Below, piece by piece: positions 1 to 8,176 of a DNA stretch of 64,000 nt. How positions within the stretch are numbered: the stretch's first letter is position 1; the number at the start of each line of letters is the position of its first letter. This DNA comes from Saccharophagus sp. K07 (GTDB lineage Bacteria; Pseudomonadota; Gammaproteobacteria; Pseudomonadales; Cellvibrionaceae), in the NCBI RefSeq assembly GCF_014336955.1, contig NZ_QRAI01000001.1:1364001-1428000 (forward strand). Reading direction: 5' to 3'. Position numbers and translations under genes: made by a program. The notes under the pieces are model-generated. The model had not been told where the DNA came from. It worked only from the letters and a program-made list of their open reading frames with translations, and did not search any database.

Positions 1-6
1 CCAGAA

Positions 7-1113
7 CTAATGGTTGGCGGCCAATGAGGTAGGCGCGCTAATCTGGTCAAAGTGGTGTTCAATTTCCATAGCTCTATGGCGAGAGGTATGAGCATCCAAG
101 ACGCGTTGGCGAAAACGCAAGCCGAGCGCCAAACGTTGTTCTTCATCCATTTTCAGATATTTCACTACGTCGTCTGCGGTGCGCGCGACCAGTATTTCTT
201 CGCCAATATGAAAAAATTTATCAAGCCCAGGCCAAAAATCGCTGATCACAGGTGTACCACAGGCAGCTGCTTCAAAAAGTCTAACGCTGGGGGAATAACC
301 GGCGCGTACCATCTCCCGGCGAGTAACATTTAGCGAAAATAATTGATCATTATAAAAGTGGCAGTGTTTGCTTGGAGGAATATGTTCGAATGTCGTGACA
401 TTACCTGGCCAATGGATGCTGGAAGGATAACGTGCGCCAGCAACACAGAATTTTAAATTAGGTAATCGTCGGGCTGGCTCGATTAATAATTTGGCCAAGG
501 TCGATTGGCGGTCTGTGTTGTAGGTTCCGATATAACCCAAAGCATATTGGCGGTGATCGTAATCATTGCCAGACACCGGTTCATGAAAATACAAATCCAA
601 ATCGACAGAGCAGTAAAGTGGCAGCGCTCGTCGCGCTCGATACTTTTTCTCCAATGTTTCTAGAGTAGGACCGCCACTAAATGACCAATAAATATCGAAT
701 TCTGGGATCATGGATGGATGCAGATATTCGTAATCGCCTCGCTCCAATTTGGCCAGCGTCACCGGAGTGTCCATGTCGTAAAAGCCGAAGCAGGCGGGGC
801 GTTTCTTTTTGATTTGTTGAGCTATGTCGTAAGCATCTCTGACGTAGGAACCCAACATCACTAGGTCAGCATTTTTCCAAAAGTCCTGAAAGACTTTCAA
901 ATCTGTGACATTTTTATAAAGCACCGTTCGGCAAAATTGAGGCTCGGGAAGGTCGCGATTCGCAGCGTACCAGGGAACATCTTTTTCAAAAAAAGTGACT
1001 CTGTGTCCCCGCATCGCCAGCGCTTTAACCAAACTGCGATAGGTGGTTGCGTGGCCGTTGCCCCAGGAGGAGGTAATAGATAGCCCGAAAATCACTATAT
1101 TTAGAGGTTTCAT
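7..1113 (-). CDS. CgeB-like family 1 glycosyltransferase
   Basis: A 368-aa cytoplasmic glycosyltransferase with the two Rossmann halves of the GT-B fold. The N-terminal half opens IVIFGLSITSSWGNGHA. The C-terminal half carries the nucleotide-sugar site region SVRLFEAAACGTPVISDFW (about residues 278-296), typical of the CgeB / Glyco_trans_1_2 group. No signal peptide or membrane segment is visible. It is the last gene of the operon inside the window and shares its fold and C-terminal motif with the next two genes upstream, so it probably adds one sugar in a shared pathway. Donor and acceptor cannot be read from sequence. Family call fairly sure, role inferred. Confidence 0.85.
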   Translation of the reverse strand: MKPLNIVIFGLSITSSWGNGHATTYRSLVKALAMRGHRVTFFEKDVPWYAANRDLPEPQFCRTVLYKNVTDLKVFQDFWKNADLVMLGSYVRDAYDIAQQIKKKRPACFGFYDMDTPVTLAKLERGDYEYLHPSMIPEFDIYWSFSGGPTLETLEKKYRARRALPLYCSVDLDLYFHEPVSGNDYDHRQYALGYIGTYNTDRQSTLAKLLIEPARRLPNLKFCVAGARYPSSIHWPGNVTTFEHIPPSKHCHFYNDQLFSLNVTRREMVRAGYSPSVRLFEAAACGTPVISDFWPGLDKFFHIGEEILVARTADDVVKYLKMDEEQRLALGLRFRQRVLDAHTSRHRAMEIEHHFDQISAPTSLAANH

Positions 1114-1209
1114 GGCAAAAGAACCTTTTTTTAATTTTTATCTGTTTGCCGAAACCGTTCGTAATAAATGTATTTTCTGCTGCGTGACGTATTACTGTTT
1201 CGGCTGTTG

Positions 1210-2319
1210 TTACGCTGTCTCCCGCATTTGAGATCGCTCGGCCATTATCTCTTGCATGTGTCGTGCCCGATGAGTGTAAGTGTGTTCAGTCAATAATCGA
1301 ATGCGCGCCGCTCCACCAATTGCTGTTGCACGTTCTGGCGTTAGAGTGCGCAAATGCGACATAACTTCCACGCCATTGGATGCCAATAAAACTTCTTTTC
1401 CGGGTTTTAAAAACATTTCCACACCTTCCCAGCGATCCACAATTAAACAGGCGCCTGCACCTGCGGCTTCAAAAACTTGTTGCGAGGGCGAGAATCCGCA
1501 TTGTGCCGTACTGTCGCGATTAATATCGAGAACAGCAAGAGGGCTGCAATGAAATGTATTACGGTCTTGCGAATGGATCTGGCCGCAGTAATTCAAATTA
1601 TCAAAAAGTGGGATATGCGAATCCCAGCCACTGCCGCCGAGCAGAAATTCTGCGTCGGGCATGGCGGCGGCAACTTGAAAAAAGAATTCAAAAACACGAG
1701 CATCGCGATCCGGCAGGCGATTTCCTAAAAATGCGAGTGTTGCTTGATAGCGTGGATCTGTCGGAACAGGATAATGTGTTTTCGGATCAAGTGCGTTATA
1801 AAGCGGTTGGCAAAAACGTGCGCCCAATTCTTTATAGGCATCAATAACCGGTCGTCCACCGCCGTAGGTAAAAATAATGTCATAGCGGGGAATGAGTGAA
1901 CGGAAGGCGTCATAAGGGTTTCGTTTGATTCGCTCCAGCCTCGTTGATGGATCCATGTCCCAAAAAATTCGGAGCGCACGTGATGGTTTGCCATGAATAT
2001 TTAAAACTTCTCGCTCCAGCCATTCGTCCACAACGCCTATATCGCTGATTTTGATAATCACATCTGCCGTGCTTGCGTGTAACAAGGCTGCGCGCGTGCC
2101 GCTCTCATCCGCAGGAAAAACGACATTGGCCCATTCGGGATCGTCCATTACCCGATGTTTCCGACCGTCAAAAGAGTCGGGTGCGTAGAAAGTAATCTGG
2201 TTACCTAGCTCAGCCAGGGCTTTGATAATGCCACGTTGATAAGTCGCGGCATTATTCCTGTAAGACGAAGCCAGACCAGAGCCAAAAAATGCAATTTTCA
2301 GGGAGTTTGCAGCGCGCAT
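1210..2319 (-). CDS. CgeB-like family 1 glycosyltransferase
   Basis: A 369-aa paralogue of its downstream neighbour. It starts with KIAFFGSGLASSYRNNAATY, which fits the glycine-rich first loop of GT-B enzymes of the CgeB type. The C-terminal donor-binding motif is SQQVFEAAGAGACLIVDRWE (about residues 278-297). A 13-bp gap separates it from the upstream gene and a 96-bp gap from the downstream one, all on the same strand, so it is read as part of the operon. Cytoplasmic, no transmembrane segment. Substrate unknown. Confidence 0.85.
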   Translation of the reverse strand: MRAANSLKIAFFGSGLASSYRNNAATYQRGIIKALAELGNQITFYAPDSFDGRKHRVMDDPEWANVVFPADESGTRAALLHASTADVIIKISDIGVVDEWLEREVLNIHGKPSRALRIFWDMDPSTRLERIKRNPYDAFRSLIPRYDIIFTYGGGRPVIDAYKELGARFCQPLYNALDPKTHYPVPTDPRYQATLAFLGNRLPDRDARVFEFFFQVAAAMPDAEFLLGGSGWDSHIPLFDNLNYCGQIHSQDRNTFHCSPLAVLDINRDSTAQCGFSPSQQVFEAAGAGACLIVDRWEGVEMFLKPGKEVLLASNGVEVMSHLRTLTPERATAIGGAARIRLLTEHTYTHRARHMQEIMAERSQMRETA

Positions 2320-2332
2320 TCCGTGAACCCTC

Positions 2333-3496
2333 TTAGGCGATGGCAGCAGCCGCGCTTATGACGGGTCTGCGCACCTGCAGTACATGTAAATCCTCAAGAA
2401 TTTCCAACAATTGATCGACGCGGTGTCCACAGGTGTGACGCTGGCGGATCGTTTTTAAAGCGTTGTCACTCAAATATTGGGCAAAATCCGTATCGAGTAG
2501 GATAGTAGCTAAATGACGCTGCATCTGTTGATTATCTTCAGCCATTAAATAATCCTGCCCGATCGTAAAAAGACCTTCTACGTCATCCCAGGGGGCGCTC
2601 ACCAGGGGTATGCCGCACGCCATAGCTTCGAACGGACGAATTGTGGGAATTCCCGGCAGGCTTTCTGCGTAATAACGGCGGGGGACATGCACTGTTACGC
2701 GATGGTTGGCAAAAATTTCCGGCGCGCGGAAATTTGGCAGCCAGCCGCAGTAATGCAAACCCTTAAGAGCGAATTTTTGCAGAATTTCGCGCGGGTAACG
2801 CACACCGTAAACGTGCGTGTGAAGTTCGAGAGCGCGCACCGGTTTAATCAAAAATTCATTTAATTCTGCCGCGCGCTCGTCGTCACCACAATTTCCCACC
2901 CAAACGAGATCGCCGAAGGGCAAATCGGGATTGGGTTCGCGTGGGTAAAATACGCGAGTGTCCGCTGCTTCGTGCCAAGTCCAAACGGCGTCGCTCCAGC
3001 CGTGTTCCTGATAAAGGCGGGTGAGCACTTCACCGAAGGCGAGTATGCCGTCGTAATAGTCGAGGCGAAAACGGTGCAGCCAACGGGGATCGCTGACGAC
3101 GCGGTGATGGGTATCGTGAAATAACAAACAGAATTTCTGATCGGAATTGGCGCCTTGTTGCAGCCGATTGCGTAATTCACCGAAGCCGTTGACCAACCAC
3201 GGCTCATTCCATTCATGCACGATTACTACGTCCGAATCCGCTGCAACCTGCTCCAAATCCAAACTTTCCTGGGTATAAATTTGGCTTTTAAGCGACGGGT
3301 AAACTGCATAAAACGCTTCAATTGCGGCAGTGCCGTGATCGTGCAGTAGATTTTCTCTGCTCCAACCATCGGCAGGTTCGTAAATCTGAACTTGGTGGCC
3401 GCGCTCCAATAATTCGGAAGCTATACCTCTCAAAAAATGCGCATTACCGTGATTCCAATCCGATTCCAGCGAGTGATAAAAAAGGCTGAATTTCAT
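2333..3496 (-). CDS. CgeB-like family 1 glycosyltransferase
   Basis: A GT-B glycosyltransferase of about 387 aa. The open frame extends 56 codons further upstream, but the start at 3496 (protein MKFSLFYHSLESDWNHGNAH) is preferred: its ATG overlaps the stop of the upstream GT4 gene as ATGA, and the extra N-terminus would lie wholly inside that gene. The C-terminal motif TIRPFEAMACGIPLVSAPW is the donor-site signature shared with the two following genes. Translational coupling ties it to the GT4 gene. Cytoplasmic, substrate unknown. Confidence 0.85.
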   Translation of the reverse strand: MKFSLFYHSLESDWNHGNAHFLRGIASELLERGHQVQIYEPADGWSRENLLHDHGTAAIEAFYAVYPSLKSQIYTQESLDLEQVAADSDVVIVHEWNEPWLVNGFGELRNRLQQGANSDQKFCLLFHDTHHRVVSDPRWLHRFRLDYYDGILAFGEVLTRLYQEHGWSDAVWTWHEAADTRVFYPREPNPDLPFGDLVWVGNCGDDERAAELNEFLIKPVRALELHTHVYGVRYPREILQKFALKGLHYCGWLPNFRAPEIFANHRVTVHVPRRYYAESLPGIPTIRPFEAMACGIPLVSAPWDDVEGLFTIGQDYLMAEDNQQMQRHLATILLDTDFAQYLSDNALKTIRQRHTCGHRVDQLLEILEDLHVLQVRRPVISAAAAIA

Positions 3497-4680
3497 TTCT
3501 GAGCTCCAGATAAGGTGGTGGGGGAAGCCAGTACGCGAGGCACCAGCTGGAATGCCGGTTGCCGCAGAGGTTGGTTTTGAGAGAATTGTTGGCGCAAAGA
3601 TTGATAAAGATGGACATAACCTGCAGCCATCCGGCTGGAGGAATAACGCTGTGCGCGACGCCAAGCGCGTTCCATCAACTCACGCAACCAGGATGGATTG
3701 GCAATCAGATTTTGTATACAGCGGCGTAAATCCGCTGGATCGTCAGGATCGACGTATTCAGCGGAATCACCCCAAATTTCTCGCAAGCTAGGAATATCCC
3801 CTAACACCAAAGCGCAGCCTGAGCGGGCTGCTTCCAGAATTCCCAATCCGAAAGGTTCGTAATGGGCTGGCGCTACATAAATGCTGGCGCGTCTCAGCCA
3901 TTCACCGAGCTTTTCCTCGGATAAATGCCCGAGGGCGATAACGCCCGGCAATTCAATACGCAAGCCTTCCGGCGATTCCTGCGCACCGGCGACACACACT
4001 TTCCAGGGTAAACGCCGCGCAATTTTCGCAACGGTACTGACATTTTTGGCCTCATCCCAAACACGTCCCGCGCTCATTACCAAGGGTTCCATAAAAGGAA
4101 CCTTAGCCTCGGGTGAGGATAACAGCGGGGGAAAGTCTCGCCCATTAAAAATAACTGACGGATGTTCCACCGGACCGTAATGCAACAGCAGCGAATCCAG
4201 CATAGCCGTTGAAGGTGCAACCACTCGGTCAGCTTGGCGAACGCTGTGCCGGACAATTTCCCTGTAACGGTGCCATTGTTCAAACGGCGCAGGTCTTTTT
4301 TTAACTGCCTCCCACCAGGATAAGCTGCAGGAATGGCCGACGAGCACCACCGGGCTGCGCCAGTTCAAACTGCCGTAAATAAGATGATTTAAATGAATTA
4401 TTTCCGGATTGAGTCTACGCTCTAGCGCCACTAACCACTCGCCGGTTTTTTCCATATTATCCAGAGGCGATTGTTGCCAGCGCGTGTGATAAGGGCTTTC
4501 GTATAGGGTGACATGTGAGAGCGCGGACAATTGTCGCCTTTGCTGCGGATTTATCTCGGACGTGAGAGCCGCAAGGGAAATATGTACGCCGTAAGAACGC
4601 AAAGCAGTGCAGAGCTCCATGCAGTAAGTCCAAATACCGCTGGCGGGATCCGTTGTCATTAATAGCTGCATCATCGGCAA
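3493..4680 (-). CDS. GT4 family glycosyltransferase
   Basis: A 395-aa retaining GT-B glycosyltransferase of the GT4 / Glycos_transf_1 family. The C-terminal domain has the classical E-x7-E donor motif in YEPFGLGILEAARSGCALVL (about residues 280-299), preceded by MSAGRVWDEAKNVSTVAKIA, the usual start of the second Rossmann domain. It likely transfers a nucleotide-activated sugar to a lipid-linked or soluble acceptor in the cytoplasm. Its first codons overlap the end of the upstream oxidoreductase gene by 10 bp and its stop overlaps the next start as ATGA, so it is co-translated in the operon. Confidence 0.9.
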   Translation of the reverse strand: MPMMQLLMTTDPASGIWTYCMELCTALRSYGVHISLAALTSEINPQQRRQLSALSHVTLYESPYHTRWQQSPLDNMEKTGEWLVALERRLNPEIIHLNHLIYGSLNWRSPVVLVGHSCSLSWWEAVKKRPAPFEQWHRYREIVRHSVRQADRVVAPSTAMLDSLLLHYGPVEHPSVIFNGRDFPPLLSSPEAKVPFMEPLVMSAGRVWDEAKNVSTVAKIARRLPWKVCVAGAQESPEGLRIELPGVIALGHLSEEKLGEWLRRASIYVAPAHYEPFGLGILEAARSGCALVLGDIPSLREIWGDSAEYVDPDDPADLRRCIQNLIANPSWLRELMERAWRRAQRYSSSRMAAGYVHLYQSLRQQFSQNQPLRQPAFQLVPRVLASPTTLSGAQK

Positions 4681-5774
4681 TAAATCCTATCGATGACCTG
4701 TGCAACATGGAGCGCCTGTTCCACCTGCGGATCGTATTGATCGCAGCGCGCCAAACGATTTATCCAATCGGTCAATGCCCGACCACCCCAGGAATCCGGA
4801 TAACCAGCGATTCGTTGGCTTGACGCGCCTTGATGATGGTAAATCTCAAAATCGTAAAACGAGCCTGCTACGTTGCGCACAGCGGCGCCGCCATGGGTAC
4901 CATGAAACTGCGCTTCAATTACCGCGTCCTGGCCAGAGTGGAGGTGCCAGGAACAAGTGAGGCGAACTCGGGTATTGCCCAGGCCGAATTCGGCGATCGC
5001 GAAATCTTCCACTTTGTCTTTATAAGGTGGACGCAATTTTTTTCCTTGATGGAAAAGCGTGCTGGATAGTTGATTGACTTCGTTGGAGTTCATCAACCAC
5101 ATCACCAAGTCGACCAGTTGAATTCCCAAATCCATCACGCAGCCGCCACCTGCAGAAGTCATGTCATAACACCAAGGATTATCCGGCCCATTGGCATTGT
5201 GGAAAACCAAATCCACCGCAAACACTTCTCCCAGGTCACCTTTCGCAATCAATTCTCTGAGTGTGTGCATGCCTTGCAAATAATGATAGGAAAAATCCAC
5301 TGCAAGTAGTTTGTCGCTGAGTCGTGCGGCGTGAATAACACGAGCTGTTTCGGCGCTGGTGCGAGCTAGGGGTTTTTGGCAGAACACGGCTTTACCGCTT
5401 TCCAGCGCCGCGACACATTGGTCTGCATGCAACGCGCTAGGAGTGGCTATTACCACGCCGTCCAAATCCATTTCCAACAATTCATCGAGTGAGCTGCTGA
5501 TATGTGTCCGAGCCGATAATTTTGCCGCCTCTTGTGCCGCCTCAGGTGACGGATCAAACACGGCATCAAAGTGGGCGAGGGGACTCGTCAGTGCATTTTG
5601 ATAATCCATCAAGGCCTGCATTCGCAGTTGCCCCAACCGTCCAGTGCCAATAAAACCCAGGCGGGGAATAGTCGTAGTAATGTTTGTTTTAGCAGATTTG
5701 TTGTGCAGAACAGGTCTTGTCAGAACAGGAGCGTCCGCTCTCATGGTAATTGCAGGCGTCATATCTTGATCCAT
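4671..5774 (-). CDS. Gfo/Idh/MocA family NAD(P)-dependent sugar oxidoreductase
   Basis: A 367-aa dehydrogenase. After about 37 poorly conserved residues the Rossmann motif GFIGTGRLGQLRMQAL appears, followed by the family hallmark VFCQKPLARTSAETARVIHA, whose EKP-like lysine reads QKP here. The C-terminal alpha/beta domain contains GGGCVMDLGIQLVDLVMWLM, the substrate-binding GGG..D.G.H-type segment with Gln in place of the usual His. Family members oxidise or reduce hydroxyls of sugars, inositols or nucleotide sugars. In this operon it probably modifies an activated sugar. The start at 5774 overlaps the preceding 73-aa ORF by 16 bp; an internal Met 11 is an alternative. Confidence 0.88.
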   Translation of the reverse strand: MDQDMTPAITMRADAPVLTRPVLHNKSAKTNITTTIPRLGFIGTGRLGQLRMQALMDYQNALTSPLAHFDAVFDPSPEAAQEAAKLSARTHISSSLDELLEMDLDGVVIATPSALHADQCVAALESGKAVFCQKPLARTSAETARVIHAARLSDKLLAVDFSYHYLQGMHTLRELIAKGDLGEVFAVDLVFHNANGPDNPWCYDMTSAGGGCVMDLGIQLVDLVMWLMNSNEVNQLSSTLFHQGKKLRPPYKDKVEDFAIAEFGLGNTRVRLTCSWHLHSGQDAVIEAQFHGTHGGAAVRNVAGSFYDFEIYHHQGASSQRIAGYPDSWGGRALTDWINRLARCDQYDPQVEQALHVAQVIDRIYCR

Positions 5775-5980
5775 CCGTTGATGAGGTGATTGGTGACATC
5801 GACCAACGTTTGGAATTTTTGCTTTAGGTGGTCGTCGCAGACTTCTTTAAGCGTTGTTAACTCTCTAAACATTTTTAATTGTTTAGGCGTTGCTACTTGT
5901 TTAATCGTAATTACTTCGCGAAATTCAGTGGTATCGCAATTTGATAGGTGTGAAAGCAAGGCGCTAGCGAATCCAGACAT
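5759..5980 (-). CDS. 73-aa hypothetical protein filling the gap between two operon genes
   Basis: A short ORF starting MSGFASALLSHLSNCDTTEF. It overlaps the 3' end of the fused glycosidase/epimerase gene by 17 bp and the 5' end of the oxidoreductase gene by 16 bp, so it closes the only sizeable gap in the operon. The protein is soluble-looking and rich in charged and helical residues (TTLKEVCDDHLKQKFQTLVD) with no signal peptide. I recognise no family. Gene spacing argues that it is real; a chance ORF of this size is still possible. Confidence 0.55.
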   Translation of the reverse strand: MSGFASALLSHLSNCDTTEFREVITIKQVATPKQLKMFRELTTLKEVCDDHLKQKFQTLVDVTNHLINGWIKI

Positions 5981-8042
5981 TGTTCAAGGCTCCCTGTTGT
6001 AAAAGATAAGCTGGTGTCGGGCTTATGACGTTGGTGGAATCAAAGCGATTTTCCAATGCCCATTCACAGAATTGCGCCAGCCCTTCTTCAATGCCAATGC
6101 ATGGTTGCCAACCCGTTAGTTGGCGGAATCGTTGCGTATCTGCAATGTAGAATTTCTGGTCGCCAAATCGCCAATCCGCAAATTGAAATGGGCAAGGTCT
6201 GCCGATCAAGCGTTCGAGGTGTTGCATCATTTCCAGCAAGCTGATGCTGATGGCGGGGCCACCGCCAATATTGAAAGCTTGGCCCGATAGTCGGCCCATA
6301 TGTTTTTGTGCGAGCATTACGGCATCTACCAAATCGTCGACAAATAAAATGTCGCGCACTTGACGGCCATCGCCTTGCAAAGTCAGAGTTTTTTCCGCCA
6401 TCCACTGACGTAAAAAATGTGCAACCCAACCTTGCTCTTCTGTTCCGTATTGCCGCGGACCATAAACACAACTTAAACGGAATACGACGGCGGGAATTCC
6501 GAAGGTGCGGGCATAATCCAACACATATTGGTCTGCAGCTCCTTTGGAACAACCGTAGGGAGTGCAAAAATCCAACTGCTGCGATTCGTTAATGCCGTTT
6601 CGATGTTGAGAATTTTTTGGCTGATATCGAAGGCCGACCTGTTCTACAGCAATCTCATCCAAGGTTCCGTAAATTTGATTTGTCGAAGTGAACAATAACG
6701 GAGGAGGTGATTTCATGTGCCTTAGGGTTTCGAGAATATTCAAAGTGCCATGCACATTGATGTCGAAATCCCGCTGAGGATCTTTGATACTGGCACTAAT
6801 CGCGGTTTGCGCGGCGAAGTGAAAAATGCGTGAACAACGTCGCACCGCTTCGCCTACCAGATGCCGATCACATACGTCAGCAACTTTCAGCTCCACGTTG
6901 TTGCCATAGGTGTCGCACAACCATTCCAAGTTTCGTTCGCTGCCTGGATGGCTGAGGTTATCGAAAATCAAAACCTTTTCGCCTTCTTGCAACAGACGGT
7001 CTGCGACATTAGCGCCAATAAAGCCTGCTCCACCAGTGATCAGTACAGGTTTTTTGACAGTTTTGGCGATGTGAATGTGCAATGTTTGCTCATTACTTTT
7101 CGCTGCAGAGGGGCTTAAATCCCCGTTGCGCTGGAATGCTCTATCAGCCAGTTTGTGTAAGCCACCGAGACCACCTTGCTGCCACACGCGATAAATTAAT
7201 TTCGCTGAACCATCCGCAGTTTTAAGGCCAAAATAATGATTGCGATTGTTTCTAGGGGAGCTAGGTTGAGTATCTCTGTGAAAATCACCATGCTGCAGCA
7301 TGTCATACGCGGAGTGCCAATACACTCGTTCTACCGGTGCTTCCAATGCGTCCATAAGAGTTTTGATTTGGCCAATTTCATCATGTTGCCACGTGGAATA
7401 ACATGCTTCGGTAATCCAGATTTCCGGATCCAAATTGTGTTTATCGAATATCTCCCGGGCTTTCGCCAATTTTTGTGGCCAGGAATTGGAATCGAATTCT
7501 GAAGTTCCGGCCAAGCCGCGCAGACCAATGGCATCTATATATATAAGTACGCCGTGCGAACCAGCCATCTCCAACCAATTGAGATCAGTAGGGCATACAC
7601 CGGAAAGTAGTGTTTTTTTGCTGCGGCTTTTGCTCCAGTGGGAGGCCAGACCGATCATTTCGCAAAAGTTTTTCCAGTCGGGGATATCTGATTTAGCGAA
7701 ATTGATTGGCTCATTCCAAAGGTCTAGCCAATCAAAGTATTCTCCGTAGGCAGTGATGATTGTGTCGATAAAATCCACATAGTGGTTTGGATTTACTGCT
7801 GCGAAGGTTATGCAGGGCACTAATTCCATGTGTTGACAAATCCGGGGAATCAACCAGTCGAACCATTTCCGGCCATCTGGTGATTGCCAGTCAGCCCAGG
7901 AAATTCCCGTACGCAAACGGTTGATATTCAATGCTTGCAGATCCTGCAAAGTTTTTTCTACCTGCTCATGATTACCTGGGCGCAACCATTGAGATACGCC
8001 AAGCCTTGCTTGAGCTGCCTGCCACTTAAAATTGACAGTCAT
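5964..8042 (-). CDS. Fusion: GH-A-clan-like glycosidase barrel plus NAD-dependent sugar epimerase/dehydratase
   Basis: A 692-aa two-domain protein. Residues 1-290 look like a (beta/alpha)8 glycosidase of clan GH-A: LDLWNEP puts a candidate acid/base Glu at 111 and IWITEACYSTW a candidate nucleophile Glu at 212. Residues 330-680 are an extended SDR: NAD motif GGAGFIG (337-343), STN (453-455), catalytic YGCSK (Tyr496, Lys500) and GRQVRDILFVDDLVDAV, most like CDP-paratose/tyvelose 2-epimerases. No signal peptide, so the barrel works in the cytoplasm or is a binding module. Start and stop are coupled to the small ORFs on either side. Substrates unknown. Confidence 0.85.
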   Translation of the reverse strand: MTVNFKWQAAQARLGVSQWLRPGNHEQVEKTLQDLQALNINRLRTGISWADWQSPDGRKWFDWLIPRICQHMELVPCITFAAVNPNHYVDFIDTIITAYGEYFDWLDLWNEPINFAKSDIPDWKNFCEMIGLASHWSKSRSKKTLLSGVCPTDLNWLEMAGSHGVLIYIDAIGLRGLAGTSEFDSNSWPQKLAKAREIFDKHNLDPEIWITEACYSTWQHDEIGQIKTLMDALEAPVERVYWHSAYDMLQHGDFHRDTQPSSPRNNRNHYFGLKTADGSAKLIYRVWQQGGLGGLHKLADRAFQRNGDLSPSAAKSNEQTLHIHIAKTVKKPVLITGGAGFIGANVADRLLQEGEKVLIFDNLSHPGSERNLEWLCDTYGNNVELKVADVCDRHLVGEAVRRCSRIFHFAAQTAISASIKDPQRDFDINVHGTLNILETLRHMKSPPPLLFTSTNQIYGTLDEIAVEQVGLRYQPKNSQHRNGINESQQLDFCTPYGCSKGAADQYVLDYARTFGIPAVVFRLSCVYGPRQYGTEEQGWVAHFLRQWMAEKTLTLQGDGRQVRDILFVDDLVDAVMLAQKHMGRLSGQAFNIGGGPAISISLLEMMQHLERLIGRPCPFQFADWRFGDQKFYIADTQRFRQLTGWQPCIGIEEGLAQFCEWALENRFDSTNVISPTPAYLLQQGALNNVWIR

Positions 8043-8176
8043 AAGCTCAATCCTCGCCGCATGGATTCGTTGCCATCTCGAATACTTTTATCGAGAGCGC
8101 GCACCAAGTAACCTCTCAGGCTAAGGTGAGAGCCGGTCCATCCAGCTTCGCCTTTTGTGTGAATGCGCGGACTCAT
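8039..8176 (-). CDS. 45-aa microprotein with ATGA overlaps at both ends
   Basis: An ORF of 45 codons (begins MSPRIHTKGEAGWTGSHLSL, ends RRGLSL). Its ATG (8176-8174) overlaps the stop of the upstream SDR gene as ATGA, and its TGA (8041-8039) overlaps the ATG of the fusion gene (8042) the same way. A double 4-bp coupling is very unlikely by chance and marks it as a translated operon member. Basic, no membrane segment, no family recognised. It may be a small partner of the SDR or fusion enzyme, or a coupling peptide. Confidence 0.6.
   Translation of the reverse strand: MSPRIHTKGEAGWTGSHLSLRGYLVRALDKSIRDGNESMRRGLSL

Noticed and set aside
2860-3216. Antisense and shifted-frame ORFs within the glycosyltransferase, metE and flagellar genes
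   Set aside because: They are shadows of well-supported genes in other frames.
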